Positions 26,632 through 36,007 of a stretch of 64,000 bases of DNA are shown piece after piece. The translations under genes were made by a program, and so were the position numbers. Location: assembly GCA_019973575.1 (NCBI GenBank), contig BPUI01000001.1:1438342-1502341 (forward strand). Direction: 5' to 3'. The stretch comes from Gemmatimonadetes bacterium T265. GTDB taxonomy: Bacteria; Gemmatimonadota; Gemmatimonadetes; Gemmatimonadales; Gemmatimonadaceae. Positions within the stretch are counted from its first letter, which is position 1, and every line of letters starts with the position of its first letter. The notes beneath the pieces are model-generated. The model was not told the DNA's origin. It searched no databases and saw nothing but the letters and a program-made list of their open reading frames with translations.

Positions 26632-29310
26632 ATGTTACGCCGCTCCCGTCGTCCGCCGCCGCGCCCCTTCGTGCCGTCATCGCCCGTCATCGTCTCCGCC
26701 CCGACGTCCCACACGCCGGCCGCGTCCCGCGCGCCCGCGACCGCGTGGGTGCTCGACGCGCTCGACGAGGCGCTCTTTCTGGTCGACGCCGCGGGGCGGG
26801 TGACGTGGTGCAGCGCGCGCGCCGAAGAAATGCTCGCCGCGCCGCGCGACGAGCTCGCGGGACGCCCCGTGCGCGAGGCCGTGCCCGGGCTCCCCACGCT
26901 CGACGCGCCCCCGGCGCGGCCGGTGACGTGGCGCGCGCTCCGCCTCACGCGCCACGACGGCACCGCGCTCTGGGCCGACGTCACCGCCGCGGCGCGCCGG
27001 CCGCTCGTCGCCGCCGCGGTCGACGGGCCGGGGCTCGCGCACGCGCGCGCGCAGGCCGCGGGCGGGCACAACGGCGGCCCCCCCGGCGGCGCCTTCGGCG
27101 GGTACGCGAGCGACTACGTGACCGCGTACGCCGTCGCCGACGTCACGCCGCGCGTCACCGCGGAGGCCGCGCGGCGGCGCGCGGAGGAGCGCTTCGGCAC
27201 GCTCGTCGAGCAGGCGGTCGAGGGGATCTACGTCGTACAGGACGACCGCTTCGTCTACGTGAACGCGCAGCTCGCCGCGCTCACCGGCTACACGGTCGAG
27301 GAGCTGCTCGCCCTGCCGTCGGTGGGCGTGCTGCTCGCGCGGGGCGCGTACGCGCGCGCGGCGGCCACGCTCGCCCCCGAGCAGGCCCGCCAGCGCAAGC
27401 GCGAGCGCGCCGCCGACCGCCGCCGCTCCGACGCGCTGCTCCTCTGGAGCGCGGGACGCCTGCCGCCCTTCGCGATGCGCCGCAAGGACGGTTCGCGCGC
27501 GGAGGTCGAGCTGCGCGGGCGCGTCGCGGAGTACGGCGGGCGCCCGGCGGCGATCGGCACCGCGGTCGACGTCACCGAGCGGCGGCGCACCGAGGCCGCG
27601 CTCCGCCGCCAGGCGCTCATCGTCGACGCGCTGCACGACGCGGTCGTCGTGCTCGGCCCCGACCTGCGCGTCGTCGACTGGAACCGCGGCGCGGAGCGCC
27701 TCTTCGGCTACGCGCGGGCCGCGGCGGTCGGGCGCGAGGCGGGCTTCGTCCACCCGCCGCCCGACGCCGCGGCGGACGGGTCGGTGTTAGGCGCGGCGGC
27801 CCCGGGCGGCGCCGCGGCCCCCACGCCCACCGAGGCGCGCCTCGCCGCCGTCGCGCGCGACGGGCGCTGGACCGGCGAGCTGCCGTTCGTCACGCGGCAG
27901 GGCGCGGAGGGCGTCGCCGACGTCACGCTCGTCGCCAACCGCGCCCCCGACGGCACGCTACTCGGCTACATCGAGGTCAGCCGCGACGTCACCGCCCGGC
28001 GGCGCGCGGAGGCGGCGCTCGCGGCGCGCGAGGTGGAGCTGCGCCAGGCGCAGAAGATGGAGGCCGTGGGGCGGCTCGCCGGCGGGATCGCGCACGACTT
28101 CAACAACCTGCTCGCCGCGATCTCCAGCTACGCCGAGCTGCTGCTCGACGCCTTCCCCGCCGACCCCGCCGCGGCCCCGCCCGGCGCGCTCGCGGCCGTC
28201 GTCGCCGACGCGCGCGAGGACGTGCGCGAGATCCGCCGCGCGGCCGAGCGCGGCGCGACGCTCACGCGGCAGCTCCTCGCCTTCGGACGCGGGCAGCTCC
28301 TGCAGGCGCGCGAGATCGACCTCAACGCGGTCGTCGGCGGCCTCGGGCGTCTGTTAGGCCGCGTGCTCGGCGCGGAGGTCGAGCTGCGCCTGGCGCTCGC
28401 GCCCGAGGCCGCGCCGGTGCTCGCCGACCCGGGGCAGCTGGAGCAGGTGCTGCTCAACCTCGCCGTGAACGCGCGCGACGCGATGCCCGGGGGCGGCGTG
28501 CTCTCGATCGGCACGCGCCACGTGGCCGTGGCCGAGGGCGCGGCGGGCGACCTCACGCCCGGGTGCTACGTCGCGGTCGACGTGCGCGACACGGGGGTCG
28601 GGATGGACGCTGCGACGCGCGCGCGGATCTTCGAGCCGTTCTTCACGACGAAGCCCGCCGGGCAGGGTACGGGCCTCGGGCTCGCGATGGTCTACGGGAT
28701 CGTCGCGCAGACGGGCGGGCGCGTGACGGTCGACAGCGCGCCCGGGCGCGGCACGACGTTCTCCATCTACCTCCCCGCGCTCGCGCCCCCCGCGCCCGCG
28801 GCCGCCCCACCGGCGCGCGGCGCCGACCCCGCGCCCGAGCGCCCCGGCGCGGCGCCCGCGCCCGACGGCGCGGGGACGACGGTGCTCGTCGTCGACGACG
28901 AGGCGGCGGTGCGCGGCGCCGCGGCGCGGGTGCTCGCGCGGCGCGGCTACACGGTGCTCGAGGCGGGCGACGGCGTCGAGGCGTTAGGCGTGGCGGAGCG
29001 CTACGCGGGCCCGGTGCACCTGCTGCTGAGCGACGTGCGCATGCCGGGGATGGACGGCCGCGAGCTGGCCCGCCGCTTCCGCGTCGCGCGCCCCGAGGCG
29101 CGCGTGCTGCTGATGACCGGCTACCCCGGGTCGGAGGGGGAGGAGCACGCCGCGCTCGCCACCCCGGTCGACCGCCCCGTCAACCGGTCCGCCGACGGGC
29201 CGTTCGACCTCACCGGGGAGCTCGGCGACGCGCCCGCGCTCCAGAAGCCGTTCACCCTCGACGCGCTCGCCGAACGGGTGCGCGAAGTGACCGCGCGCGC
29301 CGAGCGGTAG
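26632..29310 (+). CDS. PAS hybrid sensor histidine kinase with C-terminal receiver
   Basis: About 892 residues, no transmembrane segments. PAS-type domains lie at about residues 37-110, 185-310 ([18 protein letters not shown]) and 325-450 ([24 protein letters not shown]). HisKA has phospho-acceptor His in [11 protein letters not shown] near residue 487. HATPase_c has N-box [13 protein letters not shown] near 612, then [22 protein letters not shown] and [13 protein letters not shown]. The receiver (from about 750) has VVDDE and phospho-acceptor Asp in [12 protein letters not shown] near 800, with an unusual 25-residue insert before the KPF lysine. ATG 26632 is the first in-frame start after non-coding sequence. 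The end overlaps the convergent PHP gene by 59 nt. Confidence 0.9.
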   Translation: MLRRSRRPPPRPFVPSSPVIVSAPTSHTPAASRAPATAWVLDALDEALFLVDAAGRVTWCSARAEEMLAAPRDELAGRPVREAVPGLPTLDAPPARPVTWRALRLTRHDGTALWADVTAAARRPLVAAAVDGPGLAHARAQAAGGHNGGPPGGAFGGYASDYVTAYAVADVTPRVTAEAARRRAEERFGTLVEQAVEGIYVVQDDRFVYVNAQLAALTGYTVEELLALPSVGVLLARGAYARAAATLAPEQARQRKRERAADRRRSDALLLWSAGRLPPFAMRRKDGSRAEVELRGRVAEYGGRPAAIGTAVDVTERRRTEAALRRQALIVDALHDAVVVLGPDLRVVDWNRGAERLFGYARAAAVGREAGFVHPPPDAAADGSVLGAAAPGGAAAPTPTEARLAAVARDGRWTGELPFVTRQGAEGVADVTLVANRAPDGTLLGYIEVSRDVTARRRAEAALAAREVELRQAQKMEAVGRLAGGIAHDFNNLLAAISSYAELLLDAFPADPAAAPPGALAAVVADAREDVREIRRAAERGATLTRQLLAFGRGQLLQAREIDLNAVVGGLGRLLGRVLGAEVELRLALAPEAAPVLADPGQLEQVLLNLAVNARDAMPGGGVLSIGTRHVAVAEGAAGDLTPGCYVAVDVRDTGVGMDAATRARIFEPFFTTKPAGQGTGLGLAMVYGIVAQTGGRVTVDSAPGRGTTFSIYLPALAPPAPAAAPPARGADPAPERPGAAPAPDGAGTTVLVVDDEAAVRGAAARVLARRGYTVLEAGDGVEALGVAERYAGPVHLLLSDVRMPGMDGRELARRFRVARPEARVLLMTGYPGSEGEEHAALATPVDRPVNRSADGPFDLTGELGDAPALQKPFTLDALAERVREVTARAER

Positions 29311-30718
29311 GCGCCGCGGCGGCGGCCGCCGTCCCGGCCGCGATCCACGCCAGCCACGCGACGCGCTCGGGGCCGGTGAGCTCGCGCGCGGTCTCCCACG
29401 CCACGGCGGGCGCGGTGAGCGCGAGCGCCGGGGCGCGCCCGAGCGGGCCACCCGCCGGCGCGGCGCTCGGCACGGCCACCCGGGACCGCAGCACCGGCGT
29501 GACGAGGTCGCGCCGCCCGGCGCGCAGCGCGGCGACGACCGCCGCGCCTAACGAGTCCGGCGTCATCGCGCGCCAGCCGGGCACGCGCACGAGGTTCCAC
29601 CCCGCCGTGGTCCGCCCCCAGCCGTGGTGGTTGGACGCGACGACGGGGACGATGCCTAACACCGACGCCCGCGCCGCGATCGCCGCGCCGTCGCGGTCGG
29701 CCTGGCCGTAGCCCCGCGGCGCCCCGTCGGCCACCTCGACGCCCCGCAGCGCGGCCGCCCCGTCGCGCGCCGCGGGCGTGAGCACGTCGAACACCGGGTC
29801 GGGGATCGTCGCGATCGTCACCGGCCGCGCCCCGCTCGGCAGCGCCCCGCCCCGCTCCAGCCCCGGGAGCACCCGCTCCATGTGGTCCTCGGGGAGGAGG
29901 GCGGAATCGGCGGCCGTCACACCGAGGACGATGACGTGCACCGTGCCGAGCCGCGCCTCGAGCGCGGGGAGAAGCGAGAGCCCGTCGCCCGCACGACGCG
30001 GGTTGCCCGCGGTGACCGCCGCGCCCGCGATCGCGCGGTGGTCGGAGACGAACGCGAGGTCGTAGCCCGCCGCGGCGTGCCAGGCGCGCCGCCACGCGGG
30101 CGTGATCCACGCCGGCACGTCGTGCGACGCCGCCGTGTGGCTGTGGAAGTCGACGCGGACGAGGTCGGGGTCGGCCACCGCGAGCCCGGCCATCGGGCGC
30201 GGGCCGAGCACCGCCGCGGCGTAGGCGACGAGGAGGAACGCGAGCGTGAGCGCGGCGGCGACGCACTCCGCCCCGAAGGCGCGCGGGAAGGAGCGGCGCT
30301 CGCGGATGCGCACGCCGTTCACCCACACGCGACGCCGCGCGGCCGCGACGCGCAGGGCGGCCGCCGCGGCGACGACCGTCGCGAGTACGGCCGCGTGCTG
30401 CGCGCTCGACAGGAGGCAGAGCGCGTCGGCCGTGCGGGCGAGCGGGGAGAGCGCGACGTACGCCGCGGGGAGGCTGAGCGCGACCGCCGGCGCCGGCGCG
30501 CCGGGAACGCCCGGCAGGCCCCGCACGCCCGCCGCCGGCGCGAGCGCACCCGCCGCGACGAGCACCACGCCGGTGGCCGCGATCGGGTGACGTCGGAGGG
30601 CGCGCGCGACCCGCACCGCGACCGTCACGGGCGCCGTCGTGCCGCCGGGGCGGGCGGCGGGCGCGTCTGCCGGCTCGGGGGCGAGGGGCGTCAGATCGGG
30701 GGCGACGGCGGCGGACAC
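29252..30718 (-). CDS. Membrane-anchored PHP-domain phosphoesterase
   Basis: About 488 residues. The N-terminal 180 residues hold three or four hydrophobic segments. Then the PHP domain begins with VRVDFHSHTAASHDVP (HxH metal motif near residue 192), continues DLAFVSDHRAI, and later gives VVASNHHGWGRTTAGWN. PHP domains are metal-dependent phosphoesterases; the membrane N-terminus suggests an envelope substrate. C-terminal residues include another hydrophobic helix (VAWLAWIAAGTAAAAAA). Start ATG 30718 lies about 118 nt from the divergent glycosyltransferase start. Confidence 0.75.
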   Translation of the reverse strand: MSAAVAPDLTPLAPEPADAPAARPGGTTAPVTVAVRVARALRRHPIAATGVVLVAAGALAPAAGVRGLPGVPGAPAPAVALSLPAAYVALSPLARTADALCLLSSAQHAAVLATVVAAAAALRVAAARRRVWVNGVRIRERRSFPRAFGAECVAAALTLAFLLVAYAAAVLGPRPMAGLAVADPDLVRVDFHSHTAASHDVPAWITPAWRRAWHAAAGYDLAFVSDHRAIAGAAVTAGNPRRAGDGLSLLPALEARLGTVHVIVLGVTAADSALLPEDHMERVLPGLERGGALPSGARPVTIATIPDPVFDVLTPAARDGAAALRGVEVADGAPRGYGQADRDGAAIAARASVLGIVPVVASNHHGWGRTTAGWNLVRVPGWRAMTPDSLGAAVVAALRAGRRDLVTPVLRSRVAVPSAAPAGGPLGRAPALALTAPAVAWETARELTGPERVAWLAWIAAGTAAAAAAPTARRARSLRAPVRRARRG

Positions 30719-30835
30719 GGCGGACGGCGGGACGTGGCGGGGGCCGGAGGCGCGCGGGGGATGCGCAAACTACCCCGGACAACTTGGGGGTGGTCCGGCC
30801 GGACCGGACGGCGGGCGAAGTATTCTTCGCGCACC

Positions 30836-31921
30836 GTGCCCGCCCCGCCCGCCCTCGACCGCGTCTGCTTCGTCCTCCTCACCGGGCTCGGCGACGTCGT
30901 GCACGGGCTGCCGGTCGCGACCGCGCTCAAGCGCGCCGGCGTCACGCGGCACGTCACCTGGGTGGCGGAGCCGATGCCGGCGCAGTTGCTCGCGGGGCAC
31001 CCGGCGGTCGACCGCGTGGTGCCGTTCCGCCGGCGCGAGGGCTGGCGCGGCGTCGTCGCGCTCCGGCGCGCGCTCCGCGACGCGGCGCGCGCGGTCGGCG
31101 GCTTCGACGCGGCGCTCAACTTCAACGTCTACTTCAAGAGCGCCTGGCCGACGCTGTTCTCGGGCGCGCCGCTCCGGCTCGGCTTCGGGCGCGAGCGGGC
31201 GAGGGACGGCGTCTGGCTCGCGGCCAACCGCCACGTCCCGCCCGGGCCGCGCCGGCACACGCAGGACATGTTCCTCGAGTTCCTGGACGCGTTAGGCGTG
31301 CCGCACCGCCGGCCGTCGGCGCCCGCCGACTGGGGGCTCGACGCGCTCACCCCCGCCGAACGCGCCGCCCGGGCGGCGTGGGCGGCCGGGCGGAGCGGGC
31401 GCCCGCGGGCGGCGATCGTGCCCGCGTCGGCGGTCGGAGCCAAGGACTGGCCGCCGGAGCGCTGGGCCGCGGTCGCCGACGCGCTCGCCGCGCGCCACGG
31501 GTTCGAGGTCGTGCTCGTCGGCGGCCCCGGGGCGCACGAGACGGCCGCCGCGCGCGAGGTCGCGGCGCGCGCGACGCGCCCGGTCACGTGGGCGATGGGC
31601 GACGGCGTGCGGCGCGTCGCGTGGACGTTGGGCGCGTGCGCCCTCGCGCTCGCGCCCGACACCGGGCCACTCCACGTCGCCCGCGCGTTAGGCGTGCCCG
31701 TCGTCGGGCTCTACGGGCACACCAATCCGTGGCGCGTGGGGCCGTACCGCGCGTACGAGGACCTCTGGGTCGACGCCTACACGCCGCCGGGCGCCGAGCC
31801 GGACCCGTCGCGCTTCGACCCGCCGCCCGACGACCGCATGCGGGCGATCACCGTCGACGAAGTGCTCGAGCGCGTGGAGCGGGCGGTGGCGCGCTACGGG
31901 GTGCTCGCCGGGGGCGTGTGA
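30836..31921 (+). CDS. Glycosyltransferase family 9 (heptosyltransferase-like)
   Basis: 361 residues. The opening LTGLGDVVHGLPVATALKR is the GT9 nucleotide-sugar fold start (normally IGDV(V/L)...P). Later landmarks are WVAEPMPAQLLAGHPAVDRVVPF, IVPASAVGAKDWPPERWAAVADAL, VLVGGPGAHE, and the C-terminal APDTGPLHVARALGVPVVGLYG, which binds the ADP-sugar. Expected to act on the inner leaflet in lipopolysaccharide-type core assembly. GTG 30836 is chosen; an ATG at 30761 would add 25 residues of no similarity. Confidence 0.92.
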   Translation: MPAPPALDRVCFVLLTGLGDVVHGLPVATALKRAGVTRHVTWVAEPMPAQLLAGHPAVDRVVPFRRREGWRGVVALRRALRDAARAVGGFDAALNFNVYFKSAWPTLFSGAPLRLGFGRERARDGVWLAANRHVPPGPRRHTQDMFLEFLDALGVPHRRPSAPADWGLDALTPAERAARAAWAAGRSGRPRAAIVPASAVGAKDWPPERWAAVADALAARHGFEVVLVGGPGAHETAAAREVAARATRPVTWAMGDGVRRVAWTLGACALALAPDTGPLHVARALGVPVVGLYGHTNPWRVGPYRAYEDLWVDAYTPPGAEPDPSRFDPPPDDRMRAITVDEVLERVERAVARYGVLAGGV

Positions 31922-31983
31922 CGCGGGCGTGACGCCCCGCCCGGCGGCCGAGTTGCGGGGCACCCGCGCCGAGCGCATTGTTG

Positions 31984-32478
31984 ATGGACGACGTCGTCTT
32001 CTACCCGGACGTAATGGCCGCCTGCGGCCCGGAGCCGGAGAGCGAGGAGTACGAGGATGCGCCCTGCTTCGTGGCCGAGGTGCTCTCGCGCTCGACGCGG
32101 GCGACCGACCTGCGCGAGAAGGCGCCCAACTACCGCCGGCTCGCCCCGCTCCAACTGCTGCTGACCGTCGAACAGTCCGTCCGGCGCGTCACCCGCTACT
32201 GGCGCGACGAGGCGGGCGCGTGGCAGATGGAAGACGTCATCGGGCAGGGCGAGATCCCCGTGCCGTGCCCGGCGCCCGCAGACGGCCCACTCGTCCTCAC
32301 CCTCGACGACGTCTACCGCGGCGTGAGCTTCCCGCCGCGTCGACAGGTGCGCGAAGCGTCCCCACCGTGGGGACGGGAAGAACTGCCCGGGTGGATGATC
32401 GACCCGGCCGACTTCCCCCCGGACGACGCACCGCTCGCGGACGAACGAGCGGCACCCGGTGCGGATCACGGTCCGTGA
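31984..32478 (+). pseudogene. Uma2-family (DUF820) endonuclease-like protein, N-terminally truncated
   Basis: The frame reads DVVFYPDVMAACGPEPESEE, CFVAEVLSRSTRATDLREKAPNYRRL and so on, the second half of a Uma2/DUF820 restriction-like domain (catalytic PDV and EVLS(x)ST motifs). The normal N-terminal 60-70 residues are missing and the upstream frame is closed. The C-terminus (about residues 120-165) is Arg/Pro-rich filler. Probably a remnant; activity is unlikely but not excluded since the PD...ExL motif remains. Confidence 0.65.
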
Positions 32479-32716
32479 CGGCCGCGTGTTGACCCTCACC
32501 GCGTTAGGCATCTCGGGCGACAGCGTGATCGGCCTCCGCCGTGGTGCCGGGCGGGACCCCGCGCGCGTGGCCGTCGCGCTCACCGACGTGCGCGCCGTGG
32601 AGGACCGGCGCGTCGATCCGGGGCGGACGCGGGAGCTCGTGGTCATCGTGGCCCGCGTCGCGGCCGCGCTCGCACTCCCCTTCATCTACGTCGTCGCGTC
32701 GGTGTCGACGACGTGA
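32459..32716 (+). pseudogene. Fragment of a small membrane-anchored protein
   Basis: An 85-residue frame: RITVRDGRVLTLTALGISGD, then AVALTDVRAVEDRRVDPGRTRELVVIVARV and one hydrophobic segment. The first half looks like a small beta barrel-like domain ending in a membrane helix, without its N-terminal signal. It overlaps the Uma2 fragment. I do not recognise the family with confidence. Confidence 0.35.
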
Positions 32717-33050
32717 CGCGCCGCCGCGCCCGCCGCGGACGTCGCCGCGTCCGCGGTGTCCGGCAGCTTGCGTAAGTCGATGCGCCGGTGCCTCGGCGGG
32801 AAACCCTCGAGCACGCCGCACGGCGTATAGCCCTCCCGGCGTCGACCCAGAGGGCGTCGTACAGCCAGCCCCAGGCCGTGGCGGCGACCAGCCCGCCGAC
32901 GATGCGCCCGTCCGACGCGCGCGTCCGACGCGCGCACGCTCAGGACCAACGGCGCCCCAACGTGCGTCATACGGCTCCCAGGACGCCACGCGGCACACGG
33001 ATTGACCACGCGTCGCGGCCGACCAGGTGGTACCACTTCCGGCCCGACGC
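32717..33050. other. Gene-poor remnant region
   Basis: No intact gene. On the minus strand, fragments such as IVGGLVAATAWGWLYDALWV and, in another frame, GVLEGFPPRHRRIDLRKLPD suggest a decayed small membrane protein interrupted by frameshifts. The stretch ends at the HAD-deaminase start (33051). Confidence 0.4.
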
Positions 33051-34253
33051 ATGCTCACCGCCCTCATCTTCGACCTCGACGGCACCCTCGCCGACACCAA
33101 CGAGGCCCACACCCAGAGCTGGGTGCAGGGACTCGCCGAGCACGGCTACCAGATCGCCGCCGACCGCGTCCGCCCCGAAATGGGCAAGGGCGGCGACAAC
33201 CTCTTCCCCGACCTGTTCGGCCAGGAGGCGGAGGAGAAAGACGGCGAGCAGGTCCGCGAGTCCGTCGGCAAGGCGTACGAGAAGATCGTCGCCGGGCAGA
33301 AGCTCAAGCTCTTCGACGGCGCGGTCGCGCTGCTCGACGAGCTGCGCCGCCGCGGCGTCCGCACCGCGCTCGCCACCTCGAGCGGCGCCGACGACCTGAA
33401 GGCCACCTTCGGCTCGCTGGGCGTCGACCTGCGCGAGCACGTCGACGAGGTCGTGATGAAGGACGACGTCGAGAAGAGCAAGCCGCACCCGGACGTCGTG
33501 CTCGCCGCGCTCGGAAAGCTGAAGCTCTCGCCGGCCGAGTGCGCAATGGTCGGCGACACCCCGCACGACGCGGAGGCGGCGAAGCAGGCGGGCGTCGTCA
33601 CGATCGGAATCCTCGCCGGGCACATGAACGACGCGCCCACGCTCATGCGGGCCGGCGCTCGACTCGTCTACGAGGGCCCGGCCGACCTGCTGGCCCACCT
33701 CGACGAGGCGCTCGAGGCCGCGAGCCCGACCACGATCCGCCTCACGACCGAGCGCATGGCCGCGATGATGCGCGAGGCGCTCGCCGCCGCCGAGGACGGG
33801 ACGGCCGCCGGCGAGGCGCCGATCGGGTGCGCGATCTTCGACGGGGCGGGGACGCTCGTCGCGCGCGGCTACAACGAGATGAACCGCACGCAGAACAAGA
33901 CCGCGCACGCCGAGATCGTCACGTTCGCGAAGGCGGCGGGGAAGCTGCCGCTCGACGCGCGCGACTTCGTGCTGGTGTCCACGCTCGAGCCGTGCGTGAT
34001 GTGCACGGGCGCGGCGATGGAGGCCGCCGTCGACACGATCGTCTACGCACTGCGGGCGCCCGCGGACGCGGGCTCGTCGCGCGTGCGGCCGCCGGAGAGC
34101 CCCGAGAGCCAGATGCCGCGCATCGTCGGCGGCGTGCTCGAGGACGAGAGTCGCCGGCTGTTCGAGCGGTGGCTCGACCAACACCGCGGCGAGCCGCAGG
34201 CCGCCTACGTGGAGCAGCTCCTCGCGCTCGTGCGCGAAGAGGCCGCGGCGTGA
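33051..34253 (+). CDS. Fusion of HAD phosphatase and zinc nucleoside deaminase
   Basis: 400 residues. N-terminal HAD hydrolase (about 1-230): DLDGTLADTN with the nucleophile Asp8, ALATSSGAD, KSKPHPDVVLAAL and VGDTPHDAEAAKQAG, the beta-phosphoglucomutase/phosphatase pattern. C-terminal cytidine-deaminase-fold domain (about 240-400): HAE zinc/catalytic motif near residue 285, PCVMC near 313-317 and a VGGVLEDESRRLF helix as in TadA-type deaminases. The two would dephosphorylate and deaminate related nucleo(s)tide substrates, but neither substrate can be read from sequence. ATG 33051 directly precedes the first beta strand. The stop overlaps the VOC gene start (GTGA). Confidence 0.85.
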   Translation: MLTALIFDLDGTLADTNEAHTQSWVQGLAEHGYQIAADRVRPEMGKGGDNLFPDLFGQEAEEKDGEQVRESVGKAYEKIVAGQKLKLFDGAVALLDELRRRGVRTALATSSGADDLKATFGSLGVDLREHVDEVVMKDDVEKSKPHPDVVLAALGKLKLSPAECAMVGDTPHDAEAAKQAGVVTIGILAGHMNDAPTLMRAGARLVYEGPADLLAHLDEALEAASPTTIRLTTERMAAMMREALAAAEDGTAAGEAPIGCAIFDGAGTLVARGYNEMNRTQNKTAHAEIVTFAKAAGKLPLDARDFVLVSTLEPCVMCTGAAMEAAVDTIVYALRAPADAGSSRVRPPESPESQMPRIVGGVLEDESRRLFERWLDQHRGEPQAAYVEQLLALVREEAAA

Positions 34254-34705
34254 ACGCTGCGCCCGCGAGCGCTCCGTCCGCGAGCACGCCGCCCGTCACG
34301 GGCGTGGTCGAGACGGCGCTCTACGTGGCCGACCTCGACCGCGCGGCCCGCTTCTACCAACAGCTCCTCGGCTCGCGCGTCCTGCTGGACGAGCCCGGGC
34401 GCCTGCGCGCACTGGACGTGGCGGGGCGACAGGTGCTCCTTCTTTTCAAGACCGGCGCGTCAGACCGGCAGAACCCGGTCCCCGGCGGCACGGTGCCGCC
34501 CCACGACGCGCGCGGCCGCATCCACGTGTGCTTCGCCGTGCCAGCCGCCTCACTCGACGCCTGGGAGGCCCACCTCGCCGCGTCCGACGTCGAGGTGATC
34601 AGCCGCGTGCACGCGGAGCGCGGCGGGACGTCGCTGTACCTGCGCGATCCGGACGGCCACCTCGTCGAACTCGCGACGCCGGGGCTGTGGGACGGCGTGT
34701 ACTGA
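34250..34705 (+). CDS. VOC/glyoxalase-family protein
   Basis: 151 residues with one VOC fold: ETALYVADLDRAARFYQQLLG at the start, a DVAGRQVLLLFK strand, HVCFAVPAASLDAWEAHL and the terminal SLYLRDPDGHLVELATPGLW with the metal-site Glu. The substrate is unknown. The GTG start overlaps the preceding stop by four bases, so it is translationally coupled to the HAD-deaminase fusion. Confidence 0.85.
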   Translation: MNAAPASAPSASTPPVTGVVETALYVADLDRAARFYQQLLGSRVLLDEPGRLRALDVAGRQVLLLFKTGASDRQNPVPGGTVPPHDARGRIHVCFAVPAASLDAWEAHLAASDVEVISRVHAERGGTSLYLRDPDGHLVELATPGLWDGVY

Positions 34706-34739
34706 CGCAGATACCGACGAGACCGACCGGGCAAACGGC

Positions 34740-34763
34740 GGGGGGCGCCGGCCAACGCGCCCC
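34740..34763. terminator. Hairpin between convergent genes
   Basis: GGGGGGCGC pairs with CGCGCCCCC across a short loop, between the VOC gene end and the small membrane protein end. No T-run on the plus side. Confidence 0.5.
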
Positions 34764-34782
34764 CGGCCACCGCCCGCCGACC

Positions 34783-34935
34783 TCAAACCGTCGACGCCCG
34801 CCCGCGCACGAAGTGCGCAATCAACGCGACCACGGCAAGAAAGAGCACGATATGAATCGCACCCACGGTCACGTGGAACGCGAGAAAGCCGAGCGCCCAG
34901 AGCACGAAGAGCACGATGGCGACGGTAAGCAGCAT
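34783..34935 (-). CDS. 50-aa lmo0937-type membrane protein
   Basis: The minus-strand frame reads MLLTVAIVLFVLWALGFLAF, then HVTVGAIHIVLFLAVVALIA and HFVRGRASTV. Two helices are joined by an FHVT turn and followed by a basic tail, the exact layout of the lmo0937-family (DUF5670-like) small membrane proteins, which are often stress-related in other bacteria. AGGAGA lies eight bases before the ATG. It is intact and of family-typical length (about 50 residues). Confidence 0.85.
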   Translation of the reverse strand: MLLTVAIVLFVLWALGFLAFHVTVGAIHIVLFLAVVALIAHFVRGRASTV

Positions 34936-35167
34936 GGGGGTCTCCTGGTGTGAGGCGCCGCGGCGCGGGGAGGTCGAACGTGCTCAGGCATAATGCATAG
35001 CCCGGGCCGACCGCCGCCGACGCAGGCATGCCCGACGGTGGGCGGCGACAGAGCATCGCCCGTGTCCATGCACGACGGCGATGTGGTAGCATCCGCGCTG
35101 CGGCGGCGTAGTTTCCAGAAATCGTCGGCGCGTCCGCGCAGCCACTCGCACGCCAGTATCACCCCGT

Positions 35168-35926
35168 ATGGCCCCGCAGACCGGTTCCGTCACTCCTTCG
35201 ACCAGTACATCCGCCGTGTCACTCGACGAGGGTGGGTCCGCGGGTCGCGTCATCTTCGTCGAAGATGACGCGTTCATCGTGCGCTTCTTCCAGCGCGTCC
35301 TCCGAGAGGCACGCTTCGAGGTCGTCGCCGCCGGGAGCGTCGCCGAGGGGCGCCGAGCGTTGCTCGGCGCCCACGACGCCGTGCTGCTGGACGTCGAGTT
35401 GCCGGACGCGAGCGGGCTCACGTTGCTCGAAGAGCTCCGCGCGCGCGGCGACCGCTCCCCGGTGATCATCCTCACCGGGCGCGGCGGCGACGAGGAAGTC
35501 GTCCGAGGGCTCGACGCGGGCGCCGACGATTACATCGAGAAGCCGGTGGGCGGCGCGGTCCTGCTCGCGCGCCTGCGGGCCGTGATCCGCCGCGGCGCGC
35601 ACCAGGCGACCGGACGACGCGAGGCCGGCGTCCTCTCGCTCGGCCCACTCACCCTGGACCGCCTCGCGCGGCGCGCGACCGTCGACGGCCAGGTGCTCGA
35701 CCTCACGCCCAAGGAGTTCACCCTCCTCGAGTACCTCCTGCTCTGCGCGGAGGAGACCGTCACCCGGGCCGAACTGCTCGACCACGTGTGGGAGCTGCAG
35801 GGCGAGCCCGAATCGAACGTCGTCGACGCCCACATGGCGCGCCTCCGCGCCAAGCTCCGGGCCGTGTCCGACCGCCCGGACATCCTGACCGTCCGCGGCA
35901 AGGGGTTCGTCCTCACCGCGGCGTGA
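35168..35926 (+). CDS. OmpR-family response regulator
   Basis: 252 residues. The receiver (about 25-140) has acidic pocket VEDD, phospho-acceptor Asp in VLLDVELPDASG near residue 76, ILTGRGG and the lysine of YIEKPVGG. The DNA-binding winged helix (about 150-250) has LTPKEFTLLEYLLL, VDAHMARLRAKL and ILTVRGKGFVL. No partner kinase gene is adjacent. Three GGTGTA direct repeats follow directly downstream and may be its operator. ATG 35168 leaves a 25-residue Ser/Thr-rich lead; a GTG at 35218 would start closer to the domain. Confidence 0.92.
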   Translation: MAPQTGSVTPSTSTSAVSLDEGGSAGRVIFVEDDAFIVRFFQRVLREARFEVVAAGSVAEGRRALLGAHDAVLLDVELPDASGLTLLEELRARGDRSPVIILTGRGGDEEVVRGLDAGADDYIEKPVGGAVLLARLRAVIRRGAHQATGRREAGVLSLGPLTLDRLARRATVDGQVLDLTPKEFTLLEYLLLCAEETVTRAELLDHVWELQGEPESNVVDAHMARLRAKLRAVSDRPDILTVRGKGFVLTAA

Positions 35927-35932
35927 GCGCGC

Positions 35933-35964
35933 GGTGTAGACGCCCGGTGTAGGCGCGCGGTGTA
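35933..35964 (+). promoter_or_regulatory. Three GGTGTA direct repeats with 13-bp period
   Basis: GGTGTA at 35933, 35946 and 35959, each separated by 7 GC-only bases, in the 81-nt gap between the response regulator and the next gene. Direct repeats are the normal operator form of OmpR-type regulators, although 10-11 bp is the usual period. Confidence 0.4.
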
Positions 35965-36007
35965 ACAGCTGCCGGAACGCCGCGCGCCGGAGGCGGTACG
36001 CAGACCG

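Noticed and set aside
34999-35012. ARG-box-like word near GCATAATGCAT
   Set aside because: Half-sites are not spaced as in the argG operator and no arginine gene is near.
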